Part shown: one piece after another, positions 9,651 to 18,334 of the stretch
How the letters are laid out: the number at the start of each line of letters is the position of its first letter
How positions within the stretch are numbered: the stretch's first letter is position 1
DNA from: Stenotrophomonas rhizophila
GTDB taxonomy: Bacteria; Pseudomonadota; Gammaproteobacteria; Xanthomonadales; Xanthomonadaceae
Assembly: GCF_003651185.1 (NCBI RefSeq)
Contig: NZ_RCDC01000005.1
Span: 464,143-528,142, forward strand
Length of the DNA: 64,000 nt
Direction: 5' to 3'
The notes under the pieces: generated by a model
The model's database searches: none
Told to the model about the DNA's origin: nothing
Seen by the model: only the letters and a program-made list of their open reading frames with translations
Made by a program: the position numbers and the translations under genes

Positions 9651-9754
9651 AAGGGTCTCCAGTCAAAGCACCGGCATAGCCTGCGCGTTGCTGATGAACC
9701 TGTAAAACGCATTGTTCCTGTAATTTCGACCTGTTTAGTGCGTTAATTGGCGTC

Positions 9755-10651
9755 ATGCACCTCACCCTCCGTCAATGGCAGGTTTTCGTCTCCATTGCCG
9801 ACGCCGGCACCACGGCTGCGGCGGGCGCGCAGCTGGCGTTATCGCAGTCGGCCACCAGCGCCGCGCTCAATGAACTGGAGAGCCAGCTGGCCAGCCCACT
9901 GTTCGACCGGATCGGGCGCCGGCTGGTGCTCAACCCGCAGGGACGGGCGCTGCTGGATCCGGCCCGCGCGCTGCTGGTCACCGCCGCCGATCTGGAGCGG
10001 CTGGCCGGCGCAGGGCAGTCCAATGCCGGCGTCTTGCCTCTGCTGCTGCGGCTCGGGGCCAGCACCACGATCGGCAACTACCTGCTGCCATCCCGCGTCG
10101 CCGCGCTGCTGGCCGATAACCCGCAGGCGCAGGTGGACCTGCGGATCGGCAACAGCGCAGATGTGGTCGCGGCCGTACAGCGCCTGGAGGTCGATCTGGG
10201 CCTGATTGAAGGCCCGTGCCATGAAAGCGGCCTGCAGGTGCTGCCGTGGCAGCGCGATGATCTGGTCATCGTGGCCGCGCCGGGCACGACGCCCACCTGC
10301 ATGGATGTCGCGGCGCTGGCGCAGGCCCGCTGGCTGCTGCGCGAGCCGGGTTCGGGCACCCGCGAGGCGGTTGAGCAGGCGCTGCTGCCGCACCTGCACC
10401 ACTTTGCCCGCGCCATGCAGCTGGGCAGCACCGAGGCGATCAAGCAGGCCGCTGCGGCCGGGCTTGGCCTGGCGTGCCTGTCGCGGCATGCGGTGGCCGA
10501 TCTGCTCGCGCTGGGCAGCTTGAGCGTCGTGGAAACGCCGGTGCCGCCGATGTCGCGCCAGCTGTGGGTGGTACGTCATCCGGGCAAGCGGGTGCCCGCG
10601 GCGCTGCGGGCGCTGCTGGCGCTGCCCGCGGACGCGTTCGGTCAGGAGTAA
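9755..10651 (+). CDS. LysR-family transcriptional regulator (YeiE-like)
   Basis: A 298-residue regulator. Residues 1-60 form the winged helix-turn-helix (LRQWQVFVSIADAGTTAAAGAQLALSQSATS region), and the rest is the periplasmic-binding-protein-like effector domain. Divergent placement next to yeiH suggests it activates that gene. The shared gap contains a separated inverted repeat, AACGCA at 9706-9711 and TGCGTT at 9739-9744, that could be part of the binding site, but this is weak evidence. The effector is unknown; YeiE homologues in enterobacteria sense sulfite. Confidence 0.88.
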   Translation: MHLTLRQWQVFVSIADAGTTAAAGAQLALSQSATSAALNELESQLASPLFDRIGRRLVLNPQGRALLDPARALLVTAADLERLAGAGQSNAGVLPLLLRLGASTTIGNYLLPSRVAALLADNPQAQVDLRIGNSADVVAAVQRLEVDLGLIEGPCHESGLQVLPWQRDDLVIVAAPGTTPTCMDVAALAQARWLLREPGSGTREAVEQALLPHLHHFARAMQLGSTEAIKQAAAAGLGLACLSRHAVADLLALGSLSVVETPVPPMSRQLWVVRHPGKRVPAALRALLALPADAFGQE

Positions 10652-10686
10652 GCGACGCGGTTGCCGCCAGACCGTACAATGGTCGG

Positions 10687-12570
10687 ATGCCTCTGATTAC
10701 TCTGCAAAACGTCGACTTCAGCGTCGGCGGCCCCCTGTTGCTGGAAAAAGCCGAATTGTCGATCGAGCCGGGCGAGCGTATCGCCCTGATCGGGCGCAAC
10801 GGCGCCGGCAAATCGACCCTGCTCAAACTGCTGTCCGGCGATCACAAGCCCGATGACGGCGAAGTCCGCGTGCAGCAGGGGGTGCGCATCACCCGCCTGG
10901 AACAGGAGGTTCCGCACGGTGCCGCCGGCAGCGTGTTCGACGTGGTCGCCGATGGTCTGGGCGAACTGGGCCAGTGGCTGGCCGAGTTCCACCACCTGAG
11001 CATGGCCGAGGATTTCGACGGCGATGCGCTCTCGGCCGTGCAGGCCAAGATCGATGCCGCCAACGGCTGGGGCCTGGATCAGCGCGTCAGCGAGACCCTG
11101 ACCAAGCTCGACCTGGACGGCGATGCCGAATTCGCGCGCCTGTCCGGCGGCATGAAGCGCCGTGTGCTGCTCGGCCGCGCGCTGGTGTCCTCGCCGGATC
11201 TGCTGCTGCTCGACGAACCGACCAACCACCTGGACATCGAAGCCATCGACTGGCTCGAAATGTTCCTCAAGAACTGGAACGGCAGCGTGGTGTTCGTCAC
11301 CCATGACCGTCGCTTCCTGCGTGCACTGGCCACCCGCATCGTCGAGATCGACCGCGGCCAGGTCACCAGCTGGCCGGGCGACTGGGCCAACTACGAACGT
11401 CGCCGCGAAGAGCGCATGAACGCGCAGGCGCAGGAAAACGCGCGCTTCGACAAACTGCTCGCGCAGGAAGAAATCTGGATCCGCCAGGGCATCAAGGCCC
11501 GCCGCACCCGCGACGAAGGCCGTGTGCGCCGCCTCAAGGCGATGCGCAACGATCGCTCGCAGCGCCGCGAACTCGGCGGCAACGTGCGCATGGAAGCGGC
11601 GCAGGCGGAGAACTCCGGCAAGAAGGTCATCGACGTCAAGGACATCTCGTTCGCCTTCGGCGAGCGCGTGATGGTCAAGGATTTCAGTACCGTCATCCTT
11701 CGCGGCGACCGCATCGGCCTGATCGGGCCGAACGGCAGCGGCAAGACCACGCTGCTCAAGCTGCTGCTGGGCGACCTGCAGCCGCAGAGCGGCGAAGTGC
11801 GCGCCGGTACCAACCTGCAGATCGCGTATTTCGACCAGTACCGTGCGGTCCTGCGCGAAGACTGGACCGCGATCGAGAACGTGGCCGAGGGCCGCGACTT
11901 CATCGAGTTCAACGGCAAGCGCAAGCACGTGCATGCCTACCTGCAGGACTTCCTGTTCTCGCCCGAGCGTGCCCGCGCGCCGATCACCCGTTTGTCCGGT
12001 GGTGAGCGCAACCGCCTGCTGCTGGCCAAGCTGTTCGCGCAGCCGTCCAACCTGCTGGTGATGGATGAACCGACCAACGATCTGGACGTGGAAACCCTCG
12101 AGCTGCTCGAAGAGCTGCTGAGCGATTACACCGGCACGTTGCTGCTGGTCAGCCATGACCGTGACTTCCTGGACAACGTGGTGACCTCCACGATGGTGAT
12201 GGAAGGCGACGGCGTGGTCGGCGAGTACGTTGGCGGCTATACCGATTGGCAGCGCCACGCCGCACGCGTGGCCGCCGCGGCTGCGTCCGCACCGGTGGTG
12301 GCGGCCAAGCCGGTTGCTGCGGCTGCTGCCGCTGCCGCGCCGGCCGAGCCCAAGCGCAAGCTGAGCTACAAGGACGCGCGCGAGCTGGAACAGCTGCCGC
12401 TGAAGATCGAAACGCTGGAGAAGGACGTCGAAGGCCTCACCGCCGCGATGAACGACCCGGCGTTCTATCAGCGCAGCGCGCCCGACATGGCCGCGCACAA
12501 TGCGAAGCTCGCCAAGGTGCAGGCCGAGCTGGATGCCGCGTACGCGCGCTGGGAAGAGCTGGACGCCTGA
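10687..12570 (+). CDS. uup: ABC-F family ATPase Uup
   Basis: A 627-residue soluble protein with two ABC ATPase domains and no membrane segments. Domain 1 has Walker A GRNGAGKST and signature LSGGMKRR; domain 2 has Walker A GPNGSGKTT and signature LSGGERNR; both have Walker B followed by DEPTNHLD or DEPTNDLD. An Ala-rich linker leads to a C-terminal coiled-coil of about 80 residues (from RKLSYKDARELEQLP), which is the Uup DNA-binding domain. ABC-F proteins act on ribosomes; Uup also affects precise excision of transposons. ATG 10687 (MPLITLQNVDFSV) is the family start; an upstream extension overlaps the LysR gene and is not credible. Confidence 0.95.
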   Translation: MPLITLQNVDFSVGGPLLLEKAELSIEPGERIALIGRNGAGKSTLLKLLSGDHKPDDGEVRVQQGVRITRLEQEVPHGAAGSVFDVVADGLGELGQWLAEFHHLSMAEDFDGDALSAVQAKIDAANGWGLDQRVSETLTKLDLDGDAEFARLSGGMKRRVLLGRALVSSPDLLLLDEPTNHLDIEAIDWLEMFLKNWNGSVVFVTHDRRFLRALATRIVEIDRGQVTSWPGDWANYERRREERMNAQAQENARFDKLLAQEEIWIRQGIKARRTRDEGRVRRLKAMRNDRSQRRELGGNVRMEAAQAENSGKKVIDVKDISFAFGERVMVKDFSTVILRGDRIGLIGPNGSGKTTLLKLLLGDLQPQSGEVRAGTNLQIAYFDQYRAVLREDWTAIENVAEGRDFIEFNGKRKHVHAYLQDFLFSPERARAPITRLSGGERNRLLLAKLFAQPSNLLVMDEPTNDLDVETLELLEELLSDYTGTLLLVSHDRDFLDNVVTSTMVMEGDGVVGEYVGGYTDWQRHAARVAAAAASAPVVAAKPVAAAAAAAAPAEPKRKLSYKDARELEQLPLKIETLEKDVEGLTAAMNDPAFYQRSAPDMAAHNAKLAKVQAELDAAYARWEELDA

Positions 12571-12582
12571 TCCAGCGATCGA

Positions 12583-12609
12583 TGTAGAGCCGACCGTTGG
12601 TCGGCTCCA
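12583..12609. repeat. SMAG/REP-type palindrome
   Basis: GTAG head followed by AGCCGACCGTTGGTCGGCT, the second repeat subtype in this window. It lies between the convergent uup and cytochrome genes. Confidence 0.8.
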
Positions 12610-12615
12610 CCGTCG

Positions 12616-13077
12616 TCACTTCAAGCCGTGCAGATCCCGCAGCTGGGTCGGTCGTGAGCCGAAATATGCAGCCAGATCGGCGATGTCCTGATCGCTCAGG
12701 TCGGTCGCCTGCGGGGTCATCAGCGCGTGCTGGCGATCCCCCGCGCGGTAGGCCTGCAGGCTGTGCGCCAGGTAATCCCCGTACTGCCCACCCAGTTTCG
12801 GATAGGTCGGGTCGATCGGCTTGTTGCCGTCCGCCCCGTGGCAGTCGATGCAGCTCTGGCCGGTGGCTTTGCCCTTGACCTGGGCACGCGCCTCACCGGC
12901 GGCGATGCGGCCGGCCGGCAGGCCGGCGGAGGAGCCGGACCCGTGTTCACCACTGGCGTGGCCCGGATCGGCGGCGGAATCTGCGCTGTTCTCCACCTGT
13001 GACTGCGAACACGCAGTCATCAGCAGGGCAACGGACAGGGCGATGGCATAACGCTGGAGTGGCGTGGCTTTCGACAT
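12616..13077 (-). CDS. Monohaem c-type cytochrome lipoprotein
   Basis: A 153-residue protein with a lipoprotein signal (LLMTAC, Cys 23), a Ser/Gly/Ala-rich spacer to about residue 55, and one haem-c site CIDCH at 76-80. The downstream YPKLGGQYGDYLAHSLQAYRAG and HALMTPQATDLSDQDIADLAAYFGS blocks are typical of cytochrome c4/c553-like domains, with the Met of ALMTP the likely axial ligand. It is an exported electron carrier anchored in a membrane, probably serving an oxidase. It is paired with a second small cytochrome gene 8 bp upstream on the same strand. Confidence 0.88.
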   Translation of the reverse strand: MSKATPLQRYAIALSVALLMTACSQSQVENSADSAADPGHASGEHGSGSSAGLPAGRIAAGEARAQVKGKATGQSCIDCHGADGNKPIDPTYPKLGGQYGDYLAHSLQAYRAGDRQHALMTPQATDLSDQDIADLAAYFGSRPTQLRDLHGLK

Positions 13078-13085
13078 GAGCGCGC

Positions 13086-13478
13086 TTATTTGACGGTGGA
13101 CAGGTAAACAGCGAGATCGGCGATCTCCTGTTCGCTGAAACTCATCGACTGCGCCTGCATCGTGGGATGCTTGCGCTTGCCGTGGCGGTACTCGGTCAGC
13201 GCCTGGCTGAGGTACTCACGGGTCTGCCCGCCGATCTTGGGCACCTTGTAGCTGGGGTAGGCGTTCTTGTACCCGGTGATGCCGTGGCACCCCTGGCACG
13301 TGTAGGCCAGGACCCGGCCATTGTCGAACCGGCCGGTGACGGCGGCGGGCGCCGGCGCAGTGGCGGCCGGAGCGGGGGTGGCAGGTACAGCAGGAGCGGG
13401 TGTTGCGGCCTGTGCGGCGGCCCCGAGGGGCAGGAGGACGGCCAGAACGAGACAAGCGGCGAGCGGCTGCGGGCGCAT
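13086..13478 (-). CDS. Periplasmic monohaem cytochrome c
   Basis: A 130-residue protein with a cleavable signal peptide (MRPQPLAACLVLAVLLPLGAAAQA), an Ala/Pro-rich linker, one haem site CQGCH, and the same YKVPKIGGQTREYLSQALTEYRHGKR and FSEQEIADLAVYLS blocks as its neighbour. The two genes form a likely operon and together could correspond to the two halves of a dihaem cytochrome c4 split into separate proteins; that reading is inference. Promoter must lie in the 204-bp gap shared with the divergent efflux operon. Confidence 0.87.
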   Translation of the reverse strand: MRPQPLAACLVLAVLLPLGAAAQAATPAPAVPATPAPAATAPAPAAVTGRFDNGRVLAYTCQGCHGITGYKNAYPSYKVPKIGGQTREYLSQALTEYRHGKRKHPTMQAQSMSFSEQEIADLAVYLSTVK

Positions 13479-13682
13479 GATGTCCTTTTCCGATAAACGG
13501 GTCTGGTCGTTCCGGCGTGGGGTACGGAACTGGGCCGAGTATAGCCTGCCATTTCATCTAGCTGAAACCGGCCCCCGGAAGCCATCGCCGCAGGTCACCA
13601 TGACCTTTGGGATATGGTGTGGTCGTGACGTGGTGCATTACTTTGCTACCACACCTGCCCACGCATCCTTAGGGACACGACG

Positions 13683-14828
13683 ATGTCGCGACATTCTTTC
13701 CTGCTCGGCCGCACCGGACGCTGTGCCGCCGCGTTGCTGATCACTTCCACCCTGCTGCTGAGCGGCTGCGGTGGCGCCGGCCCCGCCGAAGCCAACGCTG
13801 CTGAAAAGGACGGCAAGGCCGAGAAGAAGGTCGATGCGGTACCGGTCGAAGCCGTCGCCGCCAGCCGTCGCGCCGTCGCCGCCAGCTACACCGGCACGGC
13901 CGCACTGGAACCGCGGGGCGAGTCGCAGGTGGTCGCCAAGACCTCCGGCGTCGCGCTGGTCGTTCTGGTCGAAGAAGGGCAGCAGGTACGTGCCGGTCAG
14001 CCGCTGGTGCGGCTGGATCCGGACCGTGCGCGCCTGGCGGTTGCCCAGAGCGAAGCGCAGATGCGCAAGCTGGAGAACAACTACCAGCGCGCCCACAAGC
14101 TGGTGGGCCAGCAGATGGTCAGCGCCGCCGATGTCGACCAGATCAAGTACGACCTCGACAACGCCCGCGCGCAGTACCGGCTGGCCACGCTGGAACTGTC
14201 CTACACCACGGTGATCGCGCCGATCTCGGGCGTGATCGCCTCGCGCTCGATCAAGACCGGCAACTTCGTGCAGATCAACACGCCAATCTTCCGCATCGTC
14301 GACACCTCGCGCCTGGAAGCCACGCTCAATGTGCCCGAGCGCGAGCTGGCCACGCTGCGCCCGGGCCAGCCGGTGACGCTGATCGCCGATGCGCTGCCGG
14401 GCAAGACCTTCCCGGGCACGGTGGACCGCATCTCGCCGGTGGTCGATGCAGGCAGTGGTACGTTCCGCGTGGTCAGCGGCTTCGGCGAAGATGCTGAAGG
14501 CCTGCAGCCGGGCATGTTCGGCCGCATCCGGATCGACTACGACCAGCGCGCCGATGCGTTGGTGGTGCCGCGCCTGGCGCTGCTTGATGACGGTGAACCG
14601 GCGGTGTTCCGCGTGCGCGAGGGCAAGGCGGCGCGCGTGCCGGTCAAGCTCGGCTACGCCGAAGGCCCGTGGGTGGAAATCCGCGAAGGCCTGGCCGCCG
14701 GTGATCAGGTGGTCACCGCCGGCAAGGTGGCGCTGCGTGATGGCACCGCGGTGCAGGTGATCGGCACCAAGCCGGCCGCCACCGCCGCGGCCACGCCGGC
14801 GCCGGCCAAGGCGGAGAGCCGTCAATGA
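13683..14828 (+). CDS. RND efflux periplasmic adaptor subunit (lipoprotein)
   Basis: A 381-residue membrane-fusion protein with a lipobox (LLLSGC, Cys 29) and the usual layout: a lipoyl half-motif, a short alpha hairpin (about residues 110-165), the second lipoyl half (VIAPISGVIASRSIKTGNFV), a beta-barrel domain and a C-terminal membrane-proximal domain. It links an inner-membrane RND pump to an outer-membrane channel; no channel gene is present here. First gene of a three-gene operon; its stop overlaps the next start by 4 bp. Substrates are unknown; the one-adaptor, two-permease layout resembles MdtABC and SmeIJK. Confidence 0.93.
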   Translation: MSRHSFLLGRTGRCAAALLITSTLLLSGCGGAGPAEANAAEKDGKAEKKVDAVPVEAVAASRRAVAASYTGTAALEPRGESQVVAKTSGVALVVLVEEGQQVRAGQPLVRLDPDRARLAVAQSEAQMRKLENNYQRAHKLVGQQMVSAADVDQIKYDLDNARAQYRLATLELSYTTVIAPISGVIASRSIKTGNFVQINTPIFRIVDTSRLEATLNVPERELATLRPGQPVTLIADALPGKTFPGTVDRISPVVDAGSGTFRVVSGFGEDAEGLQPGMFGRIRIDYDQRADALVVPRLALLDDGEPAVFRVREGKAARVPVKLGYAEGPWVEIREGLAAGDQVVTAGKVALRDGTAVQVIGTKPAATAAATPAPAKAESRQ

Positions 14829-17800
14829 CAGCGGCCGGCAACGACCACGGCAACGATCCGCACCAGGGCGATCGCCCCGGTGCCCACGGCGGCGGCCTGG
14901 TGGAGTTCGCCACCCGCCGCCGCGTCACCATCGCGATGTTCACCGTCACGCTGATGCTGTTCGGCTTCATCGCGCTGGGCAATCTCAAGGTCAACCTGCT
15001 GCCCGACCTGAGCTACCCGACCCTGACCGTGCGCACCGAATACACCGGTGCAGCGCCGGCGGAAATCGAAACGCTGATCACCGAGCCGGTCGAAGAGGCC
15101 GTCGGCGTGGTCAAGAACCTGCGCAAACTCAAATCGATCTCGCGTACCGGGCAGAGCGATGTCGTGCTCGAGTTCGCCTGGGGCACCAACATGGACCAGG
15201 CCAGCCTGGAGGTGCGCGACAAGATGGAAGCGCTGAACCTGCCGCTGGAGGCGAAGTCTCCGGTGCTGCTGCGCTTCAATCCGTCCACCGAACCGATCAT
15301 GCGTCTGGTGATCTCGGCCAAAACCGATCCAGCCAGCGATGCCGAGGCCGTGCGCCAGCTCACCGAGCTGCGCCGCTACGCCGATGAAGACCTCAAGAAG
15401 AAGCTGGAGCCGGTTACCGGCGTGGCGGCGGTGAAGGTCGGCGGCGGTCTGGAGGATGAGATCCAGGTCGACATCGACCAGCAGAAGCTGGCCCAGCTCA
15501 ACCTGCCGATCGACACCGTCATCAAGCGGCTCAAGGAAGAGAACATCAACATCTCCGGCGGTCGCCTGGAGGAAGGCTCGCAGCGTTACCTGGTGCGTAC
15601 CGTCAACCAGTTCGCCGATCTGGAGGATATCCGCAACCTGCTGGTGACCACCCAGAGCAGCAACGGCAGCGCGGCCGATGCAGCGATGCAGCAGATGTTC
15701 GCCATCGCCGCCTCGACCGGCTCGGATGCCGCCGTGGCCGCCGCCTCGGCCGCGCAGAGCGCATCCAGCAGCAGTTCCACCAACATCGCCAACGGCGTGC
15801 CGGTGCGGCTCAAGGATGTCGCCACCGTGCGCCAGGGTTACAAGGAACGCGAAGCGATCATCCGCCTGGGCGGCAAGGAAGCGGTCGAGCTGGCGATCTA
15901 CAAGGAGGGCGATGCCAACACGGTCTCGACCGCTGAAGCGCTGCGTGCGCGCCTGGAGCAGATCAAGGGCCAGGTGCCCGGCGATGCCGAGCTGACCACG
16001 ATCGAAGACCAGTCGCGCTTCATCGAACACGCCATCAGCGACGTCAAGAAAGACGCCGTGATCGGCGGCATCCTCGCCATCCTGATCATCTTCCTGTTCC
16101 TGCGCGATGGCTGGAGCACGTTCGTGATCAGCCTGTCCCTGCCGGTCTCGATCATCACCACGTTCTTCTTCATGGGCCAGCTCGGCCTGAGCTTGAACGT
16201 GATGTCGCTGGGCGGTCTGGCGCTGGCCACCGGCCTGGTGGTGGATGACTCGATCGTGGTGCTGGAGAGCATCGCCAAGGCGCGCGAGCGTGGCCTGAGC
16301 ATCCTGCAGGCCGCCATCGTCGGCACCCGCGAAGTGAGCATGGCCGTGGTCGCCTCGACCCTGACGACCATTGCGGTGTTCCTGCCGCTGGTGTTCGTGG
16401 ACGGTATCGCCGGCCAGCTGTTCCGCGACCAGGCGCTGACCGTGGCGATCGCGATCGCGATCTCGCTGCTGGTCTCGATGACCCTGATCCCGATGCTGAG
16501 CTCGCTCAAGGGCCGCCCACCGCTGGCCTTCCCGGAAGAACCCACGCATCAACCGTGGCAGCCGGACAGCCGCTGGCTGAAGCCGGTCGCCGGCAGCCGT
16601 CGTGGCGTGGGCACGCTGGTGCGCTGGATCTGCTTCGGGATGGCCTGGTCGGTGATCCGCGTCTGGCGCGGCTTGGTGGCCGTGGTCGGCCCGGTGATGC
16701 GCAAGGCCAGCGATGTGGCGATGAAGCCGTACGCCGGTGCCGAGCGCGGTTACCTGAAGCTGCTGCCGGGCGCGCTGCATCACCCGGGCAAGGTGCTCGG
16801 TCTGGCCGCGCTGGCCTTCGTCAGCACGATGGCGCTGGTGCCGATGCTGGGTGCGGATCTGATCCCGCAGCTGGCCCAGGACCGCTTCGAAATGACCGCC
16901 AAGCTGCCGGCCGGTACACCGCTGAAGCAGACCGATGCGCTGGTCCGCGAGATGCAGTTGGCCCATGCCAAGGATGACAGCATCGCCTCGCTGTATGGGG
17001 TCAGTGGCAGCGGCACCCGCCTGGATGCCAGCCCGACCGAGAGTGGCGAGAACATCGGCAAGTTGACGGTGGTCATGGCCGGCGGCGGCAACGCGCGCAC
17101 CGAAGCGGCGATCACCGAGCGTCTGCGTGAATCGATGCAGCAGCACCCTGGCGTGCAGGTCGATTTCGCCCGCCCGGCGCTCTTCAGCTTCTCCACCCCG
17201 CTGGAAGTGGAACTGCGTGGCCAGGACATGGCCACGCTGGAGACGGCCGGCAAGGCGCTGGCCGCGATGCTGCGCAACAACCCGCACTATGCTGACGTCA
17301 AATCCACGGTGGAAGAGGGCTTCCCGGAGATCCAGATCCGCTTCGACCAGGAGCGCGCCGGTGCCTTGGGCCTGACCACGCGGCAGATTGCCGATGTGGT
17401 GGTCAAGAAGGTGCGCGGTGACGTGGCCACGCGCTACAGCTTCCGCGACCGCAAGATCGACGTGCTGGTGCGTGCCCAGGAAGGTGACCGGGCCAGCGTG
17501 GACAGCATCCGCCGGCTGATCGTCAATCCGGGCAGCAACCGGCCGGTGACGCTGGATTCGGTGGCCGAGGTGGTCGCCACCAACGGCCCCAGCGAGATCC
17601 ATCGCGCCGACCAGACCCGCGTGGCGGTGGTCTCTGCCAATCTGCGCGACATCGACCTGGGCGGCGCCGTGCGCGAAGTGCAGGACATGGTCGCCAAGCA
17701 GCCGCTGGGTGCGGGTGTGGGCATGCACATCGGCGGCCAGGGTGAGGAGCTGGCCGACTCGGCACGCTCGTTGATCTTCGCCTTCGGCCTGGCGATCTTC

Positions 17801-18334
17801 CTGGTGTATCTGGTGATGGCCTCGCAGTTCGAGTCGCTGCTGCACCCGTTCGTCATCCTGTTCACCATCCCGCTGGCGCTGGTCGGCGCGATCCTGGCGC
17901 TGATGCTGACCGGCAAGCCGATCTCGGTGGTGGTGTTCATCGGCTTGATCCTGCTGGTGGGCCTGGTAACCAAGAACGCGATCATCCTGATCGACAAGGT
18001 CAACCAGCTGCGCGAGGCCGGTGTGCCCAAGCGCGAGGCACTGGTGGAGGGCGCGCGTTCCCGCCTGCGGCCGATCATCATGACCACGTTGTGCACGCTG
18101 TTCGGCTTCCTGCCGCTGGCGGTGGCGATGGGCGAGGGCGCGGAAGTGCGTGCGCCGATGGCGATCACCGTGATCGGTGGCCTGCTGGTCTCCACCCTGC
18201 TGACCCTGGTGGTGATCCCGGTGGTGTACGACCTGCTGGATCGTCGTGGCGACGCCTACTACCGCGAGCGTGGCCGCCACCTCAAGACGCCGCTGGCCGA
18301 TGCCGGCCATGACACCGCACGGGAGCCGGCATGA
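14825..18334 (+). CDS. Efflux RND transporter permease (HAE1-like), first of two
   Basis: A 1169-residue proton-driven pump with the RND plan: an N-terminal membrane helix (VTIAMFTVTLMLFGF), two large periplasmic domains and two bundles of helices. The TM4 proton-relay pair is intact (ATGLVVDDSIVVLES). It is about 130 residues longer than a typical HAE1 pump: residues around 280-325 hold an Ala/Ser-rich low-complexity insertion, and a further long loop follows the first helix bundle (about residues 560-640). It overlaps both neighbours by 4 bp, so the three proteins are made together, probably as a mixed-permease complex. Confidence 0.93.
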   Translation: MTAAGNDHGNDPHQGDRPGAHGGGLVEFATRRRVTIAMFTVTLMLFGFIALGNLKVNLLPDLSYPTLTVRTEYTGAAPAEIETLITEPVEEAVGVVKNLRKLKSISRTGQSDVVLEFAWGTNMDQASLEVRDKMEALNLPLEAKSPVLLRFNPSTEPIMRLVISAKTDPASDAEAVRQLTELRRYADEDLKKKLEPVTGVAAVKVGGGLEDEIQVDIDQQKLAQLNLPIDTVIKRLKEENINISGGRLEEGSQRYLVRTVNQFADLEDIRNLLVTTQSSNGSAADAAMQQMFAIAASTGSDAAVAAASAAQSASSSSSTNIANGVPVRLKDVATVRQGYKEREAIIRLGGKEAVELAIYKEGDANTVSTAEALRARLEQIKGQVPGDAELTTIEDQSRFIEHAISDVKKDAVIGGILAILIIFLFLRDGWSTFVISLSLPVSIITTFFFMGQLGLSLNVMSLGGLALATGLVVDDSIVVLESIAKARERGLSILQAAIVGTREVSMAVVASTLTTIAVFLPLVFVDGIAGQLFRDQALTVAIAIAISLLVSMTLIPMLSSLKGRPPLAFPEEPTHQPWQPDSRWLKPVAGSRRGVGTLVRWICFGMAWSVIRVWRGLVAVVGPVMRKASDVAMKPYAGAERGYLKLLPGALHHPGKVLGLAALAFVSTMALVPMLGADLIPQLAQDRFEMTAKLPAGTPLKQTDALVREMQLAHAKDDSIASLYGVSGSGTRLDASPTESGENIGKLTVVMAGGGNARTEAAITERLRESMQQHPGVQVDFARPALFSFSTPLEVELRGQDMATLETAGKALAAMLRNNPHYADVKSTVEEGFPEIQIRFDQERAGALGLTTRQIADVVVKKVRGDVATRYSFRDRKIDVLVRAQEGDRASVDSIRRLIVNPGSNRPVTLDSVAEVVATNGPSEIHRADQTRVAVVSANLRDIDLGGAVREVQDMVAKQPLGAGVGMHIGGQGEELADSARSLIFAFGLAIFLVYLVMASQFESLLHPFVILFTIPLALVGAILALMLTGKPISVVVFIGLILLVGLVTKNAIILIDKVNQLREAGVPKREALVEGARSRLRPIIMTTLCTLFGFLPLAVAMGEGAEVRAPMAITVIGGLLVSTLLTLVVIPVVYDLLDRRGDAYYRERGRHLKTPLADAGHDTAREPA

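Noticed and set aside
12616..13478. The two small cytochrome genes as one frameshifted dihaem cytochrome c4
   Set aside because: Each has its own start, signal sequence and stop, and one is a lipoprotein, so they are separate genes.
14822..18310. Very long open frame antisense to the first RND permease
   Set aside because: High-GC antisense shadow: His/Arg/Gln-rich, no family motif, and fully overlapped by a well-supported RND permease. The same reasoning removes similar long antisense frames over rpsA, guaB, the WbpM-like gene and the second permease.
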